Source: Trinickia acidisoli (lineage in GTDB: Bacteria; Pseudomonadota; Gammaproteobacteria; Burkholderiales; Burkholderiaceae). From it: a stretch of DNA of 64,000 nucleotides. Made by a program: the position numbers and the translations under genes. Below the pieces are notes generated by a model. That model made no database searches, was not told where the DNA came from, and worked only from the letters and a program-made list of their open reading frames with translations. Location: contig NZ_JAFLRG010000001.1 in assembly GCF_017315725.1 (NCBI RefSeq), positions 930,001-994,000 of the forward strand. Reading direction: 5' to 3'. This document shows positions 45,029 to 53,744 of the stretch, piece by piece; position 1 is the first letter of the stretch; the number at the start of each line of letters is the position of its first letter.

Positions 45029-45191
45029 TGCTCCCATTGGCACGCTTCTCATGCTCGCGCGCGGGCTGCTGCACGCCCCGCCAAAACACCGTCGGCCGCC
45101 GCCATCCGCCGGGGCCGTTGCACGCAAAGGCGCGTCTCGCGCACGATAATCGTCGCTGAAATCAGCACGAAACATGGTGGTGCGAACCGAT

Positions 45192-45926
45192 ATGAACCGC
45201 CCGATCGAATCCGTCGAGCATGCCACCCAGGGCAGGCGGATCAGCGTGAGGCTCGAACCTCTTTCGTCTGACGCATCGAGCACGACCGGCATACGCCGCA
45301 CGTTGGTCGGCGACCGCCCTGCAAACGCGGATGCAAACGTCGAAGCAGATCCGAACGCGAACGCCGAACCCATCCCCGTCATCGACCTCGGTCGAGCCGG
45401 GAAGGGCAACTGCGTCGCGGGGCGCGGGTTGCTCGTGCAAGCCCTGTGGTTCGTGTTGGAGGCGTGTGTCGTCAACAACAAGCTCAATCCCAGCTCGGCG
45501 CTGCGCATCGCACTGCTGCGGCTGTTCGGCGCGAAGATCGGTACGGGTTGCCGTTTTGTACATCCGTTGCGCGTGAAGGCGCCGTGGAATCTCGAAGTGG
45601 GGGATCACTGCTGGTTCGGCGTCGACGTCTGGCTCTACAATCAAGCGCCGATCCGCCTCGGCTCGCACGTGTGCCTGTCGCAAGGCGCGTTTCTGACGAC
45701 GGGTTCGCACGATGCCGCCGCGACGATGGACCTGCGCGTCGCGCCGATCGTTATCGAGGACGGCGTTTGGATTACCTCGAAATGCGTCGTGCAGATGGGC
45801 GTGCGCATCGGACGCTCGGCCCTCGTGACACCGCTCTCGGTCGTCCATCGCTCGCTCGCGCCCGGCGGCGTCTACGGCGGCAATCCCTGCCGCTTCATTC
45901 GCCCTCGCTTTCCCTCCGAAAGTTGA
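45192..45926 (+). CDS. WcaF-like hexapeptide acetyltransferase
   Basis: A 244-residue protein. The last 180 residues are a left-handed beta-helix O-acetyltransferase like colanic acid WcaF: NNKLNPSSALRIALLRLFGA, KIGTGCRFVHPLRVKAPWNL, DHCWFGVDVWLYNQAPIRLG, VCLSQGAFLTTGSHD and VPLSVVHRSL-like sequence ending VYGGNPCRFIRPR. It would acetylate a sugar of the EPS repeat. The first 60 residues are polar and contain an Ala/Asn/Asp-rich repeat, unusual for the family. Starts at 45174 and 45192 are both possible. Confidence 0.88.
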   Translation: MNRPIESVEHATQGRRISVRLEPLSSDASSTTGIRRTLVGDRPANADANVEADPNANAEPIPVIDLGRAGKGNCVAGRGLLVQALWFVLEACVVNNKLNPSSALRIALLRLFGAKIGTGCRFVHPLRVKAPWNLEVGDHCWFGVDVWLYNQAPIRLGSHVCLSQGAFLTTGSHDAAATMDLRVAPIVIEDGVWITSKCVVQMGVRIGRSALVTPLSVVHRSLAPGGVYGGNPCRFIRPRFPSES

Positions 45927-46086
45927 TGCGCCGTTATCGCCGACCTGCGCGCGCGTTGCGCCGGCCGCGCTTCGCGCGCGACCGCAAGCTCGATGCGAGC
46001 TTACGTCGCCGTGGCGGTAAGCGCCGAAATCTTGTCGGGAAAATGCGGCACGGCGGCCCGAAGATTAGGGAAAAGCGGGAGCAGCC

Positions 46087-47808
46087 ATGTTCATCGACAC
46101 ACGGGGCATCGACGAAGGCCGAGAGATCGAAACGACGGTATGTATCGTCGGTGCAGGGGTCGCCGGGATCACGCTCGCGCTCGAACTCGATCGATGCGGG
46201 ATCGACACGTGTCTGCTCGAAAGCGGCGGCTATCGTCCCGACGACGATACGCGCGATCTCTACCGCGGCGAGAACGTCGGCTTGCCTTACGCGTTCGCCG
46301 ACGGCAGTCGCAGCCGCTATTTCGGCGGCAGCAGCAATTGCTGGGGCGGCTGGTGCCGGCCGCTCGATCCGTGGGACTTCGAGAAGCGCGATTGGGTGCC
46401 CGGCAGCGGTTGGCCGTTCGGGCTCGACGAGCTGGCGCCGTATTACGCGCGCACGCACGCGCTGCTCAAGCTCGGACCGAACGATTTCGAGCCGTCGTTC
46501 TGGGAGCGATCGATCGGACGCGCGGACGTCAAACGATTGCCGCTCGTGACCGGCAACGTGCGCGACACGATCGCGCAATTCAGCCCGCCCGCGCGCTTCG
46601 GCAAGCTCTATCGCGGCGATCTCGAGCGCTCGCCGCACATTCGCGTGTTTCTGCATGCGAACGTCGTGCACGTCGATACCGATGCCGATGCGTCTCACGT
46701 CACGCGTGTTCAAGTGACGACGCTGACGGGCCGGCGCATGACCGTCGCGGCCAAGCGTTTCGTACTGGCCGCGGGCGGTATCGAGAACGCGCGCTTGCTG
46801 CTGGCGTCCAATCGTGTGCAAGCGGCCGGCCTCGGCAACGCCTACGACAACGTCGGCCGGTATTTCATGGATCATCCGCGCATCATGTCGGCGAGCGTGC
46901 GCTTCGCGCCGGCTTGGTCGCGCAACAAGCTCTACGACATCAAGTATCACTATCAAAATGCCGCGGTGTCGGCTCACGGTACGCCCATTTCGTCCCAATT
47001 CGCATTGACCCCCGCCGTGCTGCAGCGTGAGCGCTTGCTCAACTCGCGGGTCTGGTTCTTTTCGCTTTTCTACGGCGAGGGCAGCGAAGGCGCCGAGGCG
47101 TTGATCCGCTGCAAGCAGGCGTTGCTGAACAAGGATCAGCCCGGCTGGCACTTGAGCGCAGACCTCGCGACGATGCTCCGGCATCCCGTCGATACGGCCG
47201 GCTTCGGATTGACCCGCCTGCTGCAGCCGCGCGCGCTGATCCGCGACGTCAAGCTGCAGGCGATCGTGGAAGCACAGCCGAACCGCGACAGCCGCGTGAC
47301 GCTCGGCGAGCAATGCGATCGGCTCGGCATGCCGCGCGTGAAGGTCGCATGGCGGCTGACCGAGCTCGCGCAGCGCACGTTCGATCGCACGTTCGCGCTA
47401 CTGGCTGAAGAGCTGCAAGCGTGCGGCGTCGCGCGGGTCGTGCTCGACCCGCCGCTGGAAGGCCGCGCTTGGCCCGCCGAACTCGAAGGCACGTGGCACC
47501 ACATGGGCACGACGCGGATGCACGATTCGCAGCGGGAAGGCGTCGTGGATCGCGATTGCAGAGTGTTCCTCATCGACAATCTGTTCGTTGCGGGCAGCTC
47601 CGTGTTTCCGACCGTCGGCGCCAATTTTCCGACGATCACGATTGCCGCGCTGGCGCTGCGTCTGGCCGACCATCTCGTGCACTTGCTGCGCACGCCCGAC
47701 GCGGTGGCCGCCTCGAAACCGGCGTGTGCCCCAGCCGGCGACGCGGTAGCGCCGTTCGTGGATGCGTTGCCGTTCGCCGCGGTGCTCGCGCGCATCGTCA
47801 AGCACTGA
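46087..47808 (+). CDS. GMC-family FAD oxidoreductase
   Basis: A 573-residue flavoprotein. The N-terminal Rossmann motif is TTVCIVGAGVAGITLALELD; SRYFGGSSNCWGGWCRPLDP and AAGGIENARLLLASN are typical of GMC enzymes found in polysaccharide loci, and the C-terminal GTWHHMGTTRMHDS plus FVAGSSVFPTVGANFPTITI carry the active-site and FAD-binding residues. It probably oxidises an alcohol group on a sugar or lipid intermediate; the substrate is unknown. It lies among EPS genes and converges on the next glycosyltransferase with an 11-bp overlap. Confidence 0.9.
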   Translation: MFIDTRGIDEGREIETTVCIVGAGVAGITLALELDRCGIDTCLLESGGYRPDDDTRDLYRGENVGLPYAFADGSRSRYFGGSSNCWGGWCRPLDPWDFEKRDWVPGSGWPFGLDELAPYYARTHALLKLGPNDFEPSFWERSIGRADVKRLPLVTGNVRDTIAQFSPPARFGKLYRGDLERSPHIRVFLHANVVHVDTDADASHVTRVQVTTLTGRRMTVAAKRFVLAAGGIENARLLLASNRVQAAGLGNAYDNVGRYFMDHPRIMSASVRFAPAWSRNKLYDIKYHYQNAAVSAHGTPISSQFALTPAVLQRERLLNSRVWFFSLFYGEGSEGAEALIRCKQALLNKDQPGWHLSADLATMLRHPVDTAGFGLTRLLQPRALIRDVKLQAIVEAQPNRDSRVTLGEQCDRLGMPRVKVAWRLTELAQRTFDRTFALLAEELQACGVARVVLDPPLEGRAWPAELEGTWHHMGTTRMHDSQREGVVDRDCRVFLIDNLFVAGSSVFPTVGANFPTITIAALALRLADHLVHLLRTPDAVAASKPACAPAGDAVAPFVDALPFAAVLARIVKH

Positions 47809-48958
47809 ACGGGGGCGGCGCGAGGGCTTGAAGCAGAGTGCGCGCGTGCGCATCGATCGTGAACCGCGCCGCGAATGCGGCAGCGGCTCGCGTTCGCATG
47901 CGGGCAGCGGAAGACGGATCGAGCGAGAGCCAATGGCGCAGATTGATCAGCGTGCCCTCGACCGTATCGGATGCGACGAAACCCACGCGATCGGCATCGA
48001 CTTCGCGCCAAATGTTGATCTTGTCGGAGATGAGGACCGGCGTGCCGCTGGCGAGCGCCTCGACGACAGCGACGCCGAAGTTTTCCTGATGCGACGGCAA
48101 GACGAAGGCATCGCTCGCGCCGAACGCGCCCCACTTGCAATCGCCTTGCAGCAGGCCCGTCCAAGTCACGCGCTCGGCGATGCCGAGTTCGCGGGCAAGG
48201 GTATGAAGCTGCGCAACGGTGTCGCCGTCGCCGGTGCCGGCAAAGACGAGATGCAGCAGCGGCTCCGTCGTCGCGACACGTGCGAAGGCACGCAGCAGGA
48301 GGTCGCAGCCCTTCTTCGGATGAAGCCGGCCGAGAAACAGCAGCAGACGCCGGCCGGCCAGTGTCGGGTAGGCCGCGAAGAAGCAATCGCGCAGGCGCGC
48401 CGCATCGCCGGGCGGCGCGGCGGCGCCGAACGAGACGACGCGCTCGCGTGTGCGATAGAGCCAGAACGATTGCCGCGCGAGCAAGCGCTCTTCTTCGGTC
48501 GTAAACAAGACGGCGCGCGCATCGCGCAATACGCGGTATTCGCCCCAGGGCCAGTAGAGCCACTTCTTGACGTGCTTGAGCGGATAGGCACTCTTGAACC
48601 ACGGATCGAGCATGCCGTGCGGGAATACGTAATAGGGCACGTGGAGCCCGCGCAGCGCCTGCCGCGTCGCGAAGCCGTGGTATTGCCAGAGGCCATGAAC
48701 GATGACGGCATCGAAGCGCGGCGCGTGCTCGCGCAGCCAGAGCGGCGCGCGCGGCGCACGGCCGTATTTGCCGTGCCCGGGGCCTAGCGCTGCAACGGGC
48801 ATGGGTGCATCGGCGAGAAACGCGGTGCCGGGCGCGTCGAGCGTGGCCGCCTCGACGACGTGGCCGAGCTTTGCGAGCGCGAGCGCGCATTGGCTTACGC
48901 CCTCCACCGGCCCGCCCGCGGCGGGGTCGAGCGTGGGCAGGACGTTGAGCAGCTTCAT
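47798..48958 (-). CDS. Glycosyltransferase family 4
   Basis: A 386-residue GT-B enzyme. The start LLNVLPTLDPAAGGPVEGVS is typical of EPS transferases that follow polymerase genes. Further landmarks are VIVHGLWQYHGFATRQALRG, YYVFPHGMLDPWFKSAYPLK, KKWLYWPWGEYRVLRDARAV, LLFLGRLHPKKGCDLLLRAF and VLPSHQENFGVAVVEALASG with the conserved E-x7-E. The ATG at 48958 overlaps the wzy stop by ATGA, so polymerase and transferase are co-translated. Confidence 0.92.
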   Translation of the reverse strand: MKLLNVLPTLDPAAGGPVEGVSQCALALAKLGHVVEAATLDAPGTAFLADAPMPVAALGPGHGKYGRAPRAPLWLREHAPRFDAVIVHGLWQYHGFATRQALRGLHVPYYVFPHGMLDPWFKSAYPLKHVKKWLYWPWGEYRVLRDARAVLFTTEEERLLARQSFWLYRTRERVVSFGAAAPPGDAARLRDCFFAAYPTLAGRRLLLFLGRLHPKKGCDLLLRAFARVATTEPLLHLVFAGTGDGDTVAQLHTLARELGIAERVTWTGLLQGDCKWGAFGASDAFVLPSHQENFGVAVVEALASGTPVLISDKINIWREVDADRVGFVASDTVEGTLINLRHWLSLDPSSAARMRTRAAAAFAARFTIDAHARTLLQALAPPPFSA

Positions 48959-50355
48959 GAGGCGACCGCACCGACGCGCGGACGTGGTGAGCTTGGGGAG
49001 CTTGTCGATGCGGCGGCACGGCGAACCGAGCGGGCCTCGCGCTGCGCCAACTGTGCGTGCATGGCGACCATGAGCCCGAGACCGACGCCGAACACGAGCC
49101 CGGAAAACCGTGGGCCCAGCGGATTGCCGCCGATCGAGGCGGCCGGCAGCGCCGCCGTGAGTAAGATCGCGCGGCCGAGCACGGGCAGTTGCGGCGCGTC
49201 GGGGGCATACACGCGCCAGCGCCGATAGGCGATCGTACAGCGCGCGAGCGCGTAGAGCAGCGCAAGCGGGAAGGCGAGCCCGAACAACAGGCCGCCCGCG
49301 AAGAACTGATAGACCCAGAAGTTGTGTCCCGCGGCCCAATCGTGTTCCGCGTAGAAGTCCTTTTTGCTTATCTGCCCGGCCAGATCGGGCAGGTAAGCCG
49401 GCGAGTAGCGATAGTCGTGGCCATAGCCCTCTCCGACCAGCAGCGAGAGCGGCGTCGAGACGACTTGGTCGTATTGGTTGCGAATTTCGGCAAGGCGCGT
49501 GATCGTCGTCGGGTCTTCGCCGCTGCGCGTGCCGGTTTTCGCGAAGTCGACGCGTTGCACCCAGTGCTCGGTCACGCCTGGGAACCATGCGGCCGCCGCC
49601 AGCGCCATGACGCCGAGCATGACGGCGACGAGCGCCGCGCGCAGCGCCGTGCGCGCGAGATGGTGCGTGCCCGCGGCGCTCATCCAGGCAGCCAGCGCGA
49701 ACAGCAACGCGGTACCGACGAGCAGCGAGCGCGTGACGCTCAACAGTTCGATGATGACCGTCGCCATGAACAGGCCGAGCGTGAGCGCCGTATAACGCTT
49801 GGCGATCACGAATTCGTGCAGCAGCACGGCTTGCAGACCGAGGAAGGTTACCGAAACGATACGGTAGCGCACGTCCGCGAGCGATCCGGCGACGAGCAGG
49901 CCGTAAAGGCAAGTGAAGGCGAGGCTGATGACGTTGGCCCAAAGGAGGGCCTTCTCGAACTGCTCCAAGCGTGCCTCCTGCCAGGGGCGGCAAGCGGCGA
50001 CGAAGCCGAGTTGAAATAGCGCGAACGGCAGCAGCACGCGCAGGTATTGGCCGGCGCTGTTCTCTTGCAGCCATTGGGTGACGATGCTCGCGGGCACGGC
50101 GAGCATGAGCGAGAGCGTCACCACCGTGCGCAGCCGCGAACGTTCGCGAAAGCGAGGCCCGATCAGGGCGAGGATGACGCCCGATCCCAGGACGGGAATC
50201 GTCAATAGAATCTGCGCCAGATGGCTATCGCCGGTGGCCGCCGCCTTGTAGTCCATGGCGAGCGGAAACACGAACAGCCAGATCCATAAGTGCGCATACG
50301 GGTTGCGTGCCGCTTGGCGTGCCCCCGATGCGAATCGGTATCGCGCCTCTGTCAT
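48955..50355 (-). CDS. wzy: EPS polymerase (Wzy / O-antigen ligase-like)
   Basis: A 466-residue membrane protein with about twelve hydrophobic segments and one large periplasmic loop (residues about 265-360: FPGVTEHWVQRVDFAKTGTR, VGEGYGHDYRYSPAYLPDLA, HDWAAGHNFWVYQFFAGG). This layout and the GHNFWVYQFFAGG segment, like the H-N-x-Y pattern of polymerases, indicate a Wzy that joins EPS repeat units in the periplasm. GGAAG precedes the ATG at 50355. The long upstream reading to 50985 is antisense to the acyltransferase gene and rejected. Confidence 0.85.
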   Translation of the reverse strand: MTEARYRFASGARQAARNPYAHLWIWLFVFPLAMDYKAAATGDSHLAQILLTIPVLGSGVILALIGPRFRERSRLRTVVTLSLMLAVPASIVTQWLQENSAGQYLRVLLPFALFQLGFVAACRPWQEARLEQFEKALLWANVISLAFTCLYGLLVAGSLADVRYRIVSVTFLGLQAVLLHEFVIAKRYTALTLGLFMATVIIELLSVTRSLLVGTALLFALAAWMSAAGTHHLARTALRAALVAVMLGVMALAAAAWFPGVTEHWVQRVDFAKTGTRSGEDPTTITRLAEIRNQYDQVVSTPLSLLVGEGYGHDYRYSPAYLPDLAGQISKKDFYAEHDWAAGHNFWVYQFFAGGLLFGLAFPLALLYALARCTIAYRRWRVYAPDAPQLPVLGRAILLTAALPAASIGGNPLGPRFSGLVFGVGLGLMVAMHAQLAQREARSVRRAAASTSSPSSPRPRVGAVAS

Positions 50356-50692
50356 GTCGGATCGCTTCCTATTCGTTGGCGGGATGGCCCGTTGATGGTC
50401 GCAGGCCCGATGCACGAGCCGACTATACCGCTCGCACGGGTGCCGGGTCGTCGCTTGGCGGCGCGCGCCTAGCGCTTGGCGGCGCAGGTCTAGCGTTCGG
50501 CCAACGCGGCCGGACGTGCCGCACCGATCGCGGTGCGACAAGGCGGCAGGGCGCGTGCCGATGCGTGCGGAAAGATCTTGTCGGCTTGCGCCGGGATATT
50601 GGCGGATGGCTCCGCATCGCGCAGCCGAAGATCGAAGGGCCGAATCGAAGCAGGCCGTTGAGCAGACCGTTGAGCCGAAGAGGGAATCGACG
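50356..50692. other. Divergent wzy / acyltransferase intergenic region
   Basis: 337 bases with no gene that I can support. It contains a 21-bp tandem duplication at 50452-50493 and must hold promoters for both directions. AGAGGGA at 50679-50685 serves the acyltransferase. Confidence 0.5.
50452..50493. repeat. 21-bp tandem duplication
   Basis: CGCTTGGCGGCGC followed by eight bases ending CTAG occurs at 50452-50472 and again at 50473-50493, differing at three or four positions. A third, degraded start (CGTTCGGCC) follows. It is located between wzy and the acyltransferase gene. Confidence 0.75.
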
Positions 50693-51988
50693 ATGATGAC
50701 GAATCCGTTCGGGGGAGCGAAGGCCATCGTGCGCGATCGCATGATCGAGCTCGATTTCTTGCGCGGGATCGCGATCATCGCCGTGATGGGGTACCACTTT
50801 CGCTCGGTCGATCCGGGCCTTGCCGTCGTATCGATCGCGCAGTATCCGTTCACGCATTTCGGTCGCGAGGGCGTCAATCTGTTTTTCACGCTGAGCGGCT
50901 TTCTCGTCGGCGGCCTGTTGTTGAAGCAATATGCCGAGCGTGGTGCGATCGACGCGCGCCGGTTCATCGTGCGGCGGATCTTCAAGATTTGGCCGGCCTA
51001 TTACGTGCTGATCGCGTTTCACGCGATCGTGCGCCGTCATCCGCTCGACAGCTTCCTCGTGCAGAACCTCACGCATCTGCAGAATTACTTCGGCACGTCG
51101 ATTTCGCAAACGTGGAGCCTTGCCGTCGAGGAGCATTTTTATCTGTTCCTGCCCGCCGTTCTGCTCGTGTTCGTGCGCTGGCGGCTCGGCGCGCGCGCCA
51201 TCGTGGCGGTGCTCGGCATCGTTTGCCTGACCGTGCTCGCGATGCGCTCGCTCGCCGTGGCCGACGGCCGCCTCGAGGCCGCCTTCGCTTACACGCAATA
51301 CCGCATCGACAGCCTGCTCGCCGGCGTGATGCTGGCCGCCGTCTATTGGATGGCGCCCGAGGCGTATCGGCAGTTCGCGCGCCGCACGTGGCTGCTCGTC
51401 GCGCTCGTCGTCGGCTTGATCGCGTGGCTCGGCTTCGGCACACCGCACTACGCGCTCGACGAAAGCATCGGCTATACGATTCAGTCGATCGGCTTCGTCG
51501 CGCTGATCGTCCTCATGCTCGAGCATGCCGCCGCGATCCGCCGTGCCTGGTGGTTCCGCGCCGTGGCGTGGGTCGGCGTGTATTCGTACGGCATTTACCT
51601 CTGGCATTCGATCGCGCTCGCACCGGGCGAAGCGTTCATCGCGACGGCGACGACGGCGGGGCTGCCTCGCCTCGTCATCTGGGCCGCCGTGCTCGTCGTG
51701 CAGGCTGCGATCGCGATAGGCGCGGGTTACGTTACAACGCGCGCGGTCGAGTTTCCGTTCCTGCGGCTGCGCAATGCGTTGTTCCCCGTTGTGCGCGAGG
51801 CGCATGTGCCGGCGCGGGAGACGGCGCGGGCGCCACAGGCGCTGCCGGTCGTCGCGGTAGGCGTGGCAGGTGTGGCTGGTGCGGGGCGCGCGGCAAGCGT
51901 GGCCGTGGCGCCGCCGCCTATCGACGGACGTGCGGCCGACGGCCAGCGGGCAGCCTTCGTAAGCGATGTGATGAGGAGTCCTAAATAG
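50693..51988 (+). CDS. Acyltransferase 3 (OafA/YrhL-like) EPS-modifying enzyme
   Basis: A 431-residue membrane protein with about ten hydrophobic segments. Typical features are MIELDFLRGIAIIAVMGYHF with the conserved Arg and His, FTHFGREGVNLFFTLSGFLV and TWSLAVEEHFYLFLPAVLLV, and YSYGIYLWHSIAL near the end. Such proteins O-acylate sugars of EPS or LPS across the inner membrane. The last 60 residues are an Ala/Val/Arg-rich tail without family features. Start is ATG 50693 or 50696. It converges on the next gene. Confidence 0.92.
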   Translation: MMTNPFGGAKAIVRDRMIELDFLRGIAIIAVMGYHFRSVDPGLAVVSIAQYPFTHFGREGVNLFFTLSGFLVGGLLLKQYAERGAIDARRFIVRRIFKIWPAYYVLIAFHAIVRRHPLDSFLVQNLTHLQNYFGTSISQTWSLAVEEHFYLFLPAVLLVFVRWRLGARAIVAVLGIVCLTVLAMRSLAVADGRLEAAFAYTQYRIDSLLAGVMLAAVYWMAPEAYRQFARRTWLLVALVVGLIAWLGFGTPHYALDESIGYTIQSIGFVALIVLMLEHAAAIRRAWWFRAVAWVGVYSYGIYLWHSIALAPGEAFIATATTAGLPRLVIWAAVLVVQAAIAIGAGYVTTRAVEFPFLRLRNALFPVVREAHVPARETARAPQALPVVAVGVAGVAGAGRAASVAVAPPPIDGRAADGQRAAFVSDVMRSPK

Positions 51989-52035
51989 GTAGCGAGAATC
52001 GAATAGACATTCCTATCATTAGGACACCTATCTAT
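51978..52035. terminator. Inverted repeat between convergent acyltransferase and glycosyltransferase genes
   Basis: GTCCTAA (51978-51984) is complementary to TTAGGAC (52019-52025), and inside lies a smaller hairpin TCCTA-TCAT-TAGGA. The structure spans the gap between the two convergent stop codons, as expected of a bidirectional terminator. T-runs are short. Confidence 0.4.
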
Positions 52036-53444
52036 TTTCTGCTGACGATTGCCGCCGTCGCCGCTTCGCACAGCGTGCGTTTGAATGCGTCGAGCGTATT
52101 GCGTTCGAGCAGCGTCTCATGATGGGGCGCATCTGGGCGACTGTTGGCGCCATCGGCACGATCGGCGCGGGCCAATGCCGTGTCGATCGCGCGCGCGATG
52201 GCTGTGGGCGACAGATCGTCGAGCACGGGTCCGAGCGCACCGCCGGCGCAGAACCAGCCGATCAACCCTTCCGACGTCGCGATGACGGTCTTGCGGAATC
52301 GATAGGCTTGCACGAGGACACCGCTCATGCCGTAGTGGCCTTTATAGCCGAGCCAGACGGCGTCGCACGCGCAGAACAGATCGAACTCGTCGTCGTTCGT
52401 AATGAAGCCATCGACGATGACTGGGGCCGGCGTCAAGCACGGCGCATGCGAATGCAGGAATGCGCGTGTCGACTCGTCCTGTTCGCCGGCGACGACGAGC
52501 GTCGGTGCGTGCTCCATGCGTTCGAGCGCGACGACGAGTTCGCGGATGCCCTTGCGGCCGGTGACCGATCCGTAGACGAGCAAATGCGGCCCCGGCCCGA
52601 AATTGAGCCGTGAGCGCGCCGCTGCCGGATCGTCGGCCCGTACATCGGGAAACGGATCGGCAAGGTAGGCGATCGCGGCGCGATGGCGCGGCAGCGCACG
52701 GGCGCTCCATTCGGGCAAGGTCGGATCGATCGACAGCAGCGTGCGCAATCCGCGCGCTTTGACCGCGCGTCGAAACAATTGCGCCTTTACTGCATTGACA
52801 AGCGGGCGATCCGGCGCTTTCACGCCGACGTATCGATGATGAAACGTCGCGCGCATCGTGATGCCGATCCAAGGGGTATCGCCGAAGGGCGATCCGAGAA
52901 ACGGCAGGGCGTAGAGAAAGTAGTCGACGTAAGGGACGACGACGAGCGCGATCGGCGCGCACTCGCCGAGGCAGTCATAGGCGTGCGCGAAGTAGCGGTG
53001 GTAGCGCACGTAGGACACGCGCTCGGCATGGGCCGCGATCGCCCCCGCGGGCGCGGGATCGTCGACGAACGCAATCTCGAGTCCAGGCCGGCGCTCGGCG
53101 GTGAGCTTGCGGGCGAGCGGATGGTCCTCGTTCGACGGCGTCGTGGCGATCAGGCAAGCGAGGCCGGCCGCGCAGTATGCTTCGGCGGCCCATTGCGCGT
53201 AGCGCCAGCGATGTCCGGTGAAGTTCGGCTCGACGATGAGCACGGTGGGGCGCGATGGCGGGGCCGCTTGTGTACGCGGTACGCGCACTGTCGTTGTTGG
53301 GGGCGATGCGATGGGCGATGCGGCGGACGATGTTGCCGGAGCCGGGAGCGCGGGGGCGTGTGCGCGCACGGCGTCGAGCAAGGGCGAGCGGGCGAGCGGA
53401 TGGGCGGTGGCGTCGGTCGTCGAGGAGGGCAGCGTTTGCGGCAT
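52032..53444 (-). CDS. Glycosyltransferase (GT-B, family 4-like)
   Basis: A 470-residue protein. About 70 N-terminal residues are Ala/Pro/Ser/Thr-rich and not part of the fold. The catalytic part begins VLIVEPNFTGHRWRYAQWAA and includes VPYVDYFLYALPFLGSPFGD, TPWIGITMRATFHHRYVGVK, LLVYGSVTGRKGIRELVVAL and ACDAVWLGYKGHYGMSGVLV. The sequence resembles EPS transferases of Burkholderia. ATG at 53444 gives the listed length; an in-frame start at 53573 is less likely. It is flanked by acyltransferase and flippase genes. Confidence 0.82.
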   Translation of the reverse strand: MPQTLPSSTTDATAHPLARSPLLDAVRAHAPALPAPATSSAASPIASPPTTTVRVPRTQAAPPSRPTVLIVEPNFTGHRWRYAQWAAEAYCAAGLACLIATTPSNEDHPLARKLTAERRPGLEIAFVDDPAPAGAIAAHAERVSYVRYHRYFAHAYDCLGECAPIALVVVPYVDYFLYALPFLGSPFGDTPWIGITMRATFHHRYVGVKAPDRPLVNAVKAQLFRRAVKARGLRTLLSIDPTLPEWSARALPRHRAAIAYLADPFPDVRADDPAAARSRLNFGPGPHLLVYGSVTGRKGIRELVVALERMEHAPTLVVAGEQDESTRAFLHSHAPCLTPAPVIVDGFITNDDEFDLFCACDAVWLGYKGHYGMSGVLVQAYRFRKTVIATSEGLIGWFCAGGALGPVLDDLSPTAIARAIDTALARADRADGANSRPDAPHHETLLERNTLDAFKRTLCEAATAAIVSRK

Positions 53445-53744
53445 CGTCGCTAGGAATCCATGAGGCTGCGCATGGCGGGGCACGTCATGCGTCGCGGCGC
53501 CGCTCGCGAGAACGGTAGCACTGGCCGCTAGGCGCCGGCCGCCAATCTGTCGTCGATTTACGCATGCGCGCACCGCCGGGCATCCGATGGCGGATCGCCA
53601 CTACGAGATGGCGCTTTTCGGCGGCGTCGGCGCGTTACTTTGTCGTTCGCAAGGCCTTTGCGTGGCGTAGCCCGATTCGTTCAACGACGCGGATCCAATA
53701 TCCAATCGAACGTGAATACATTGCGCGGCAACAGAGCGAGATCG
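53445..53744. other. Divergent region between glycosyltransferase and flippase genes
   Basis: About 300 bases without a supported gene. In-frame upstream codons of the flippase (to 53640) may be coding if GTG 53712 or an earlier start is used. I see no clear promoter or repeat. Confidence 0.45.
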
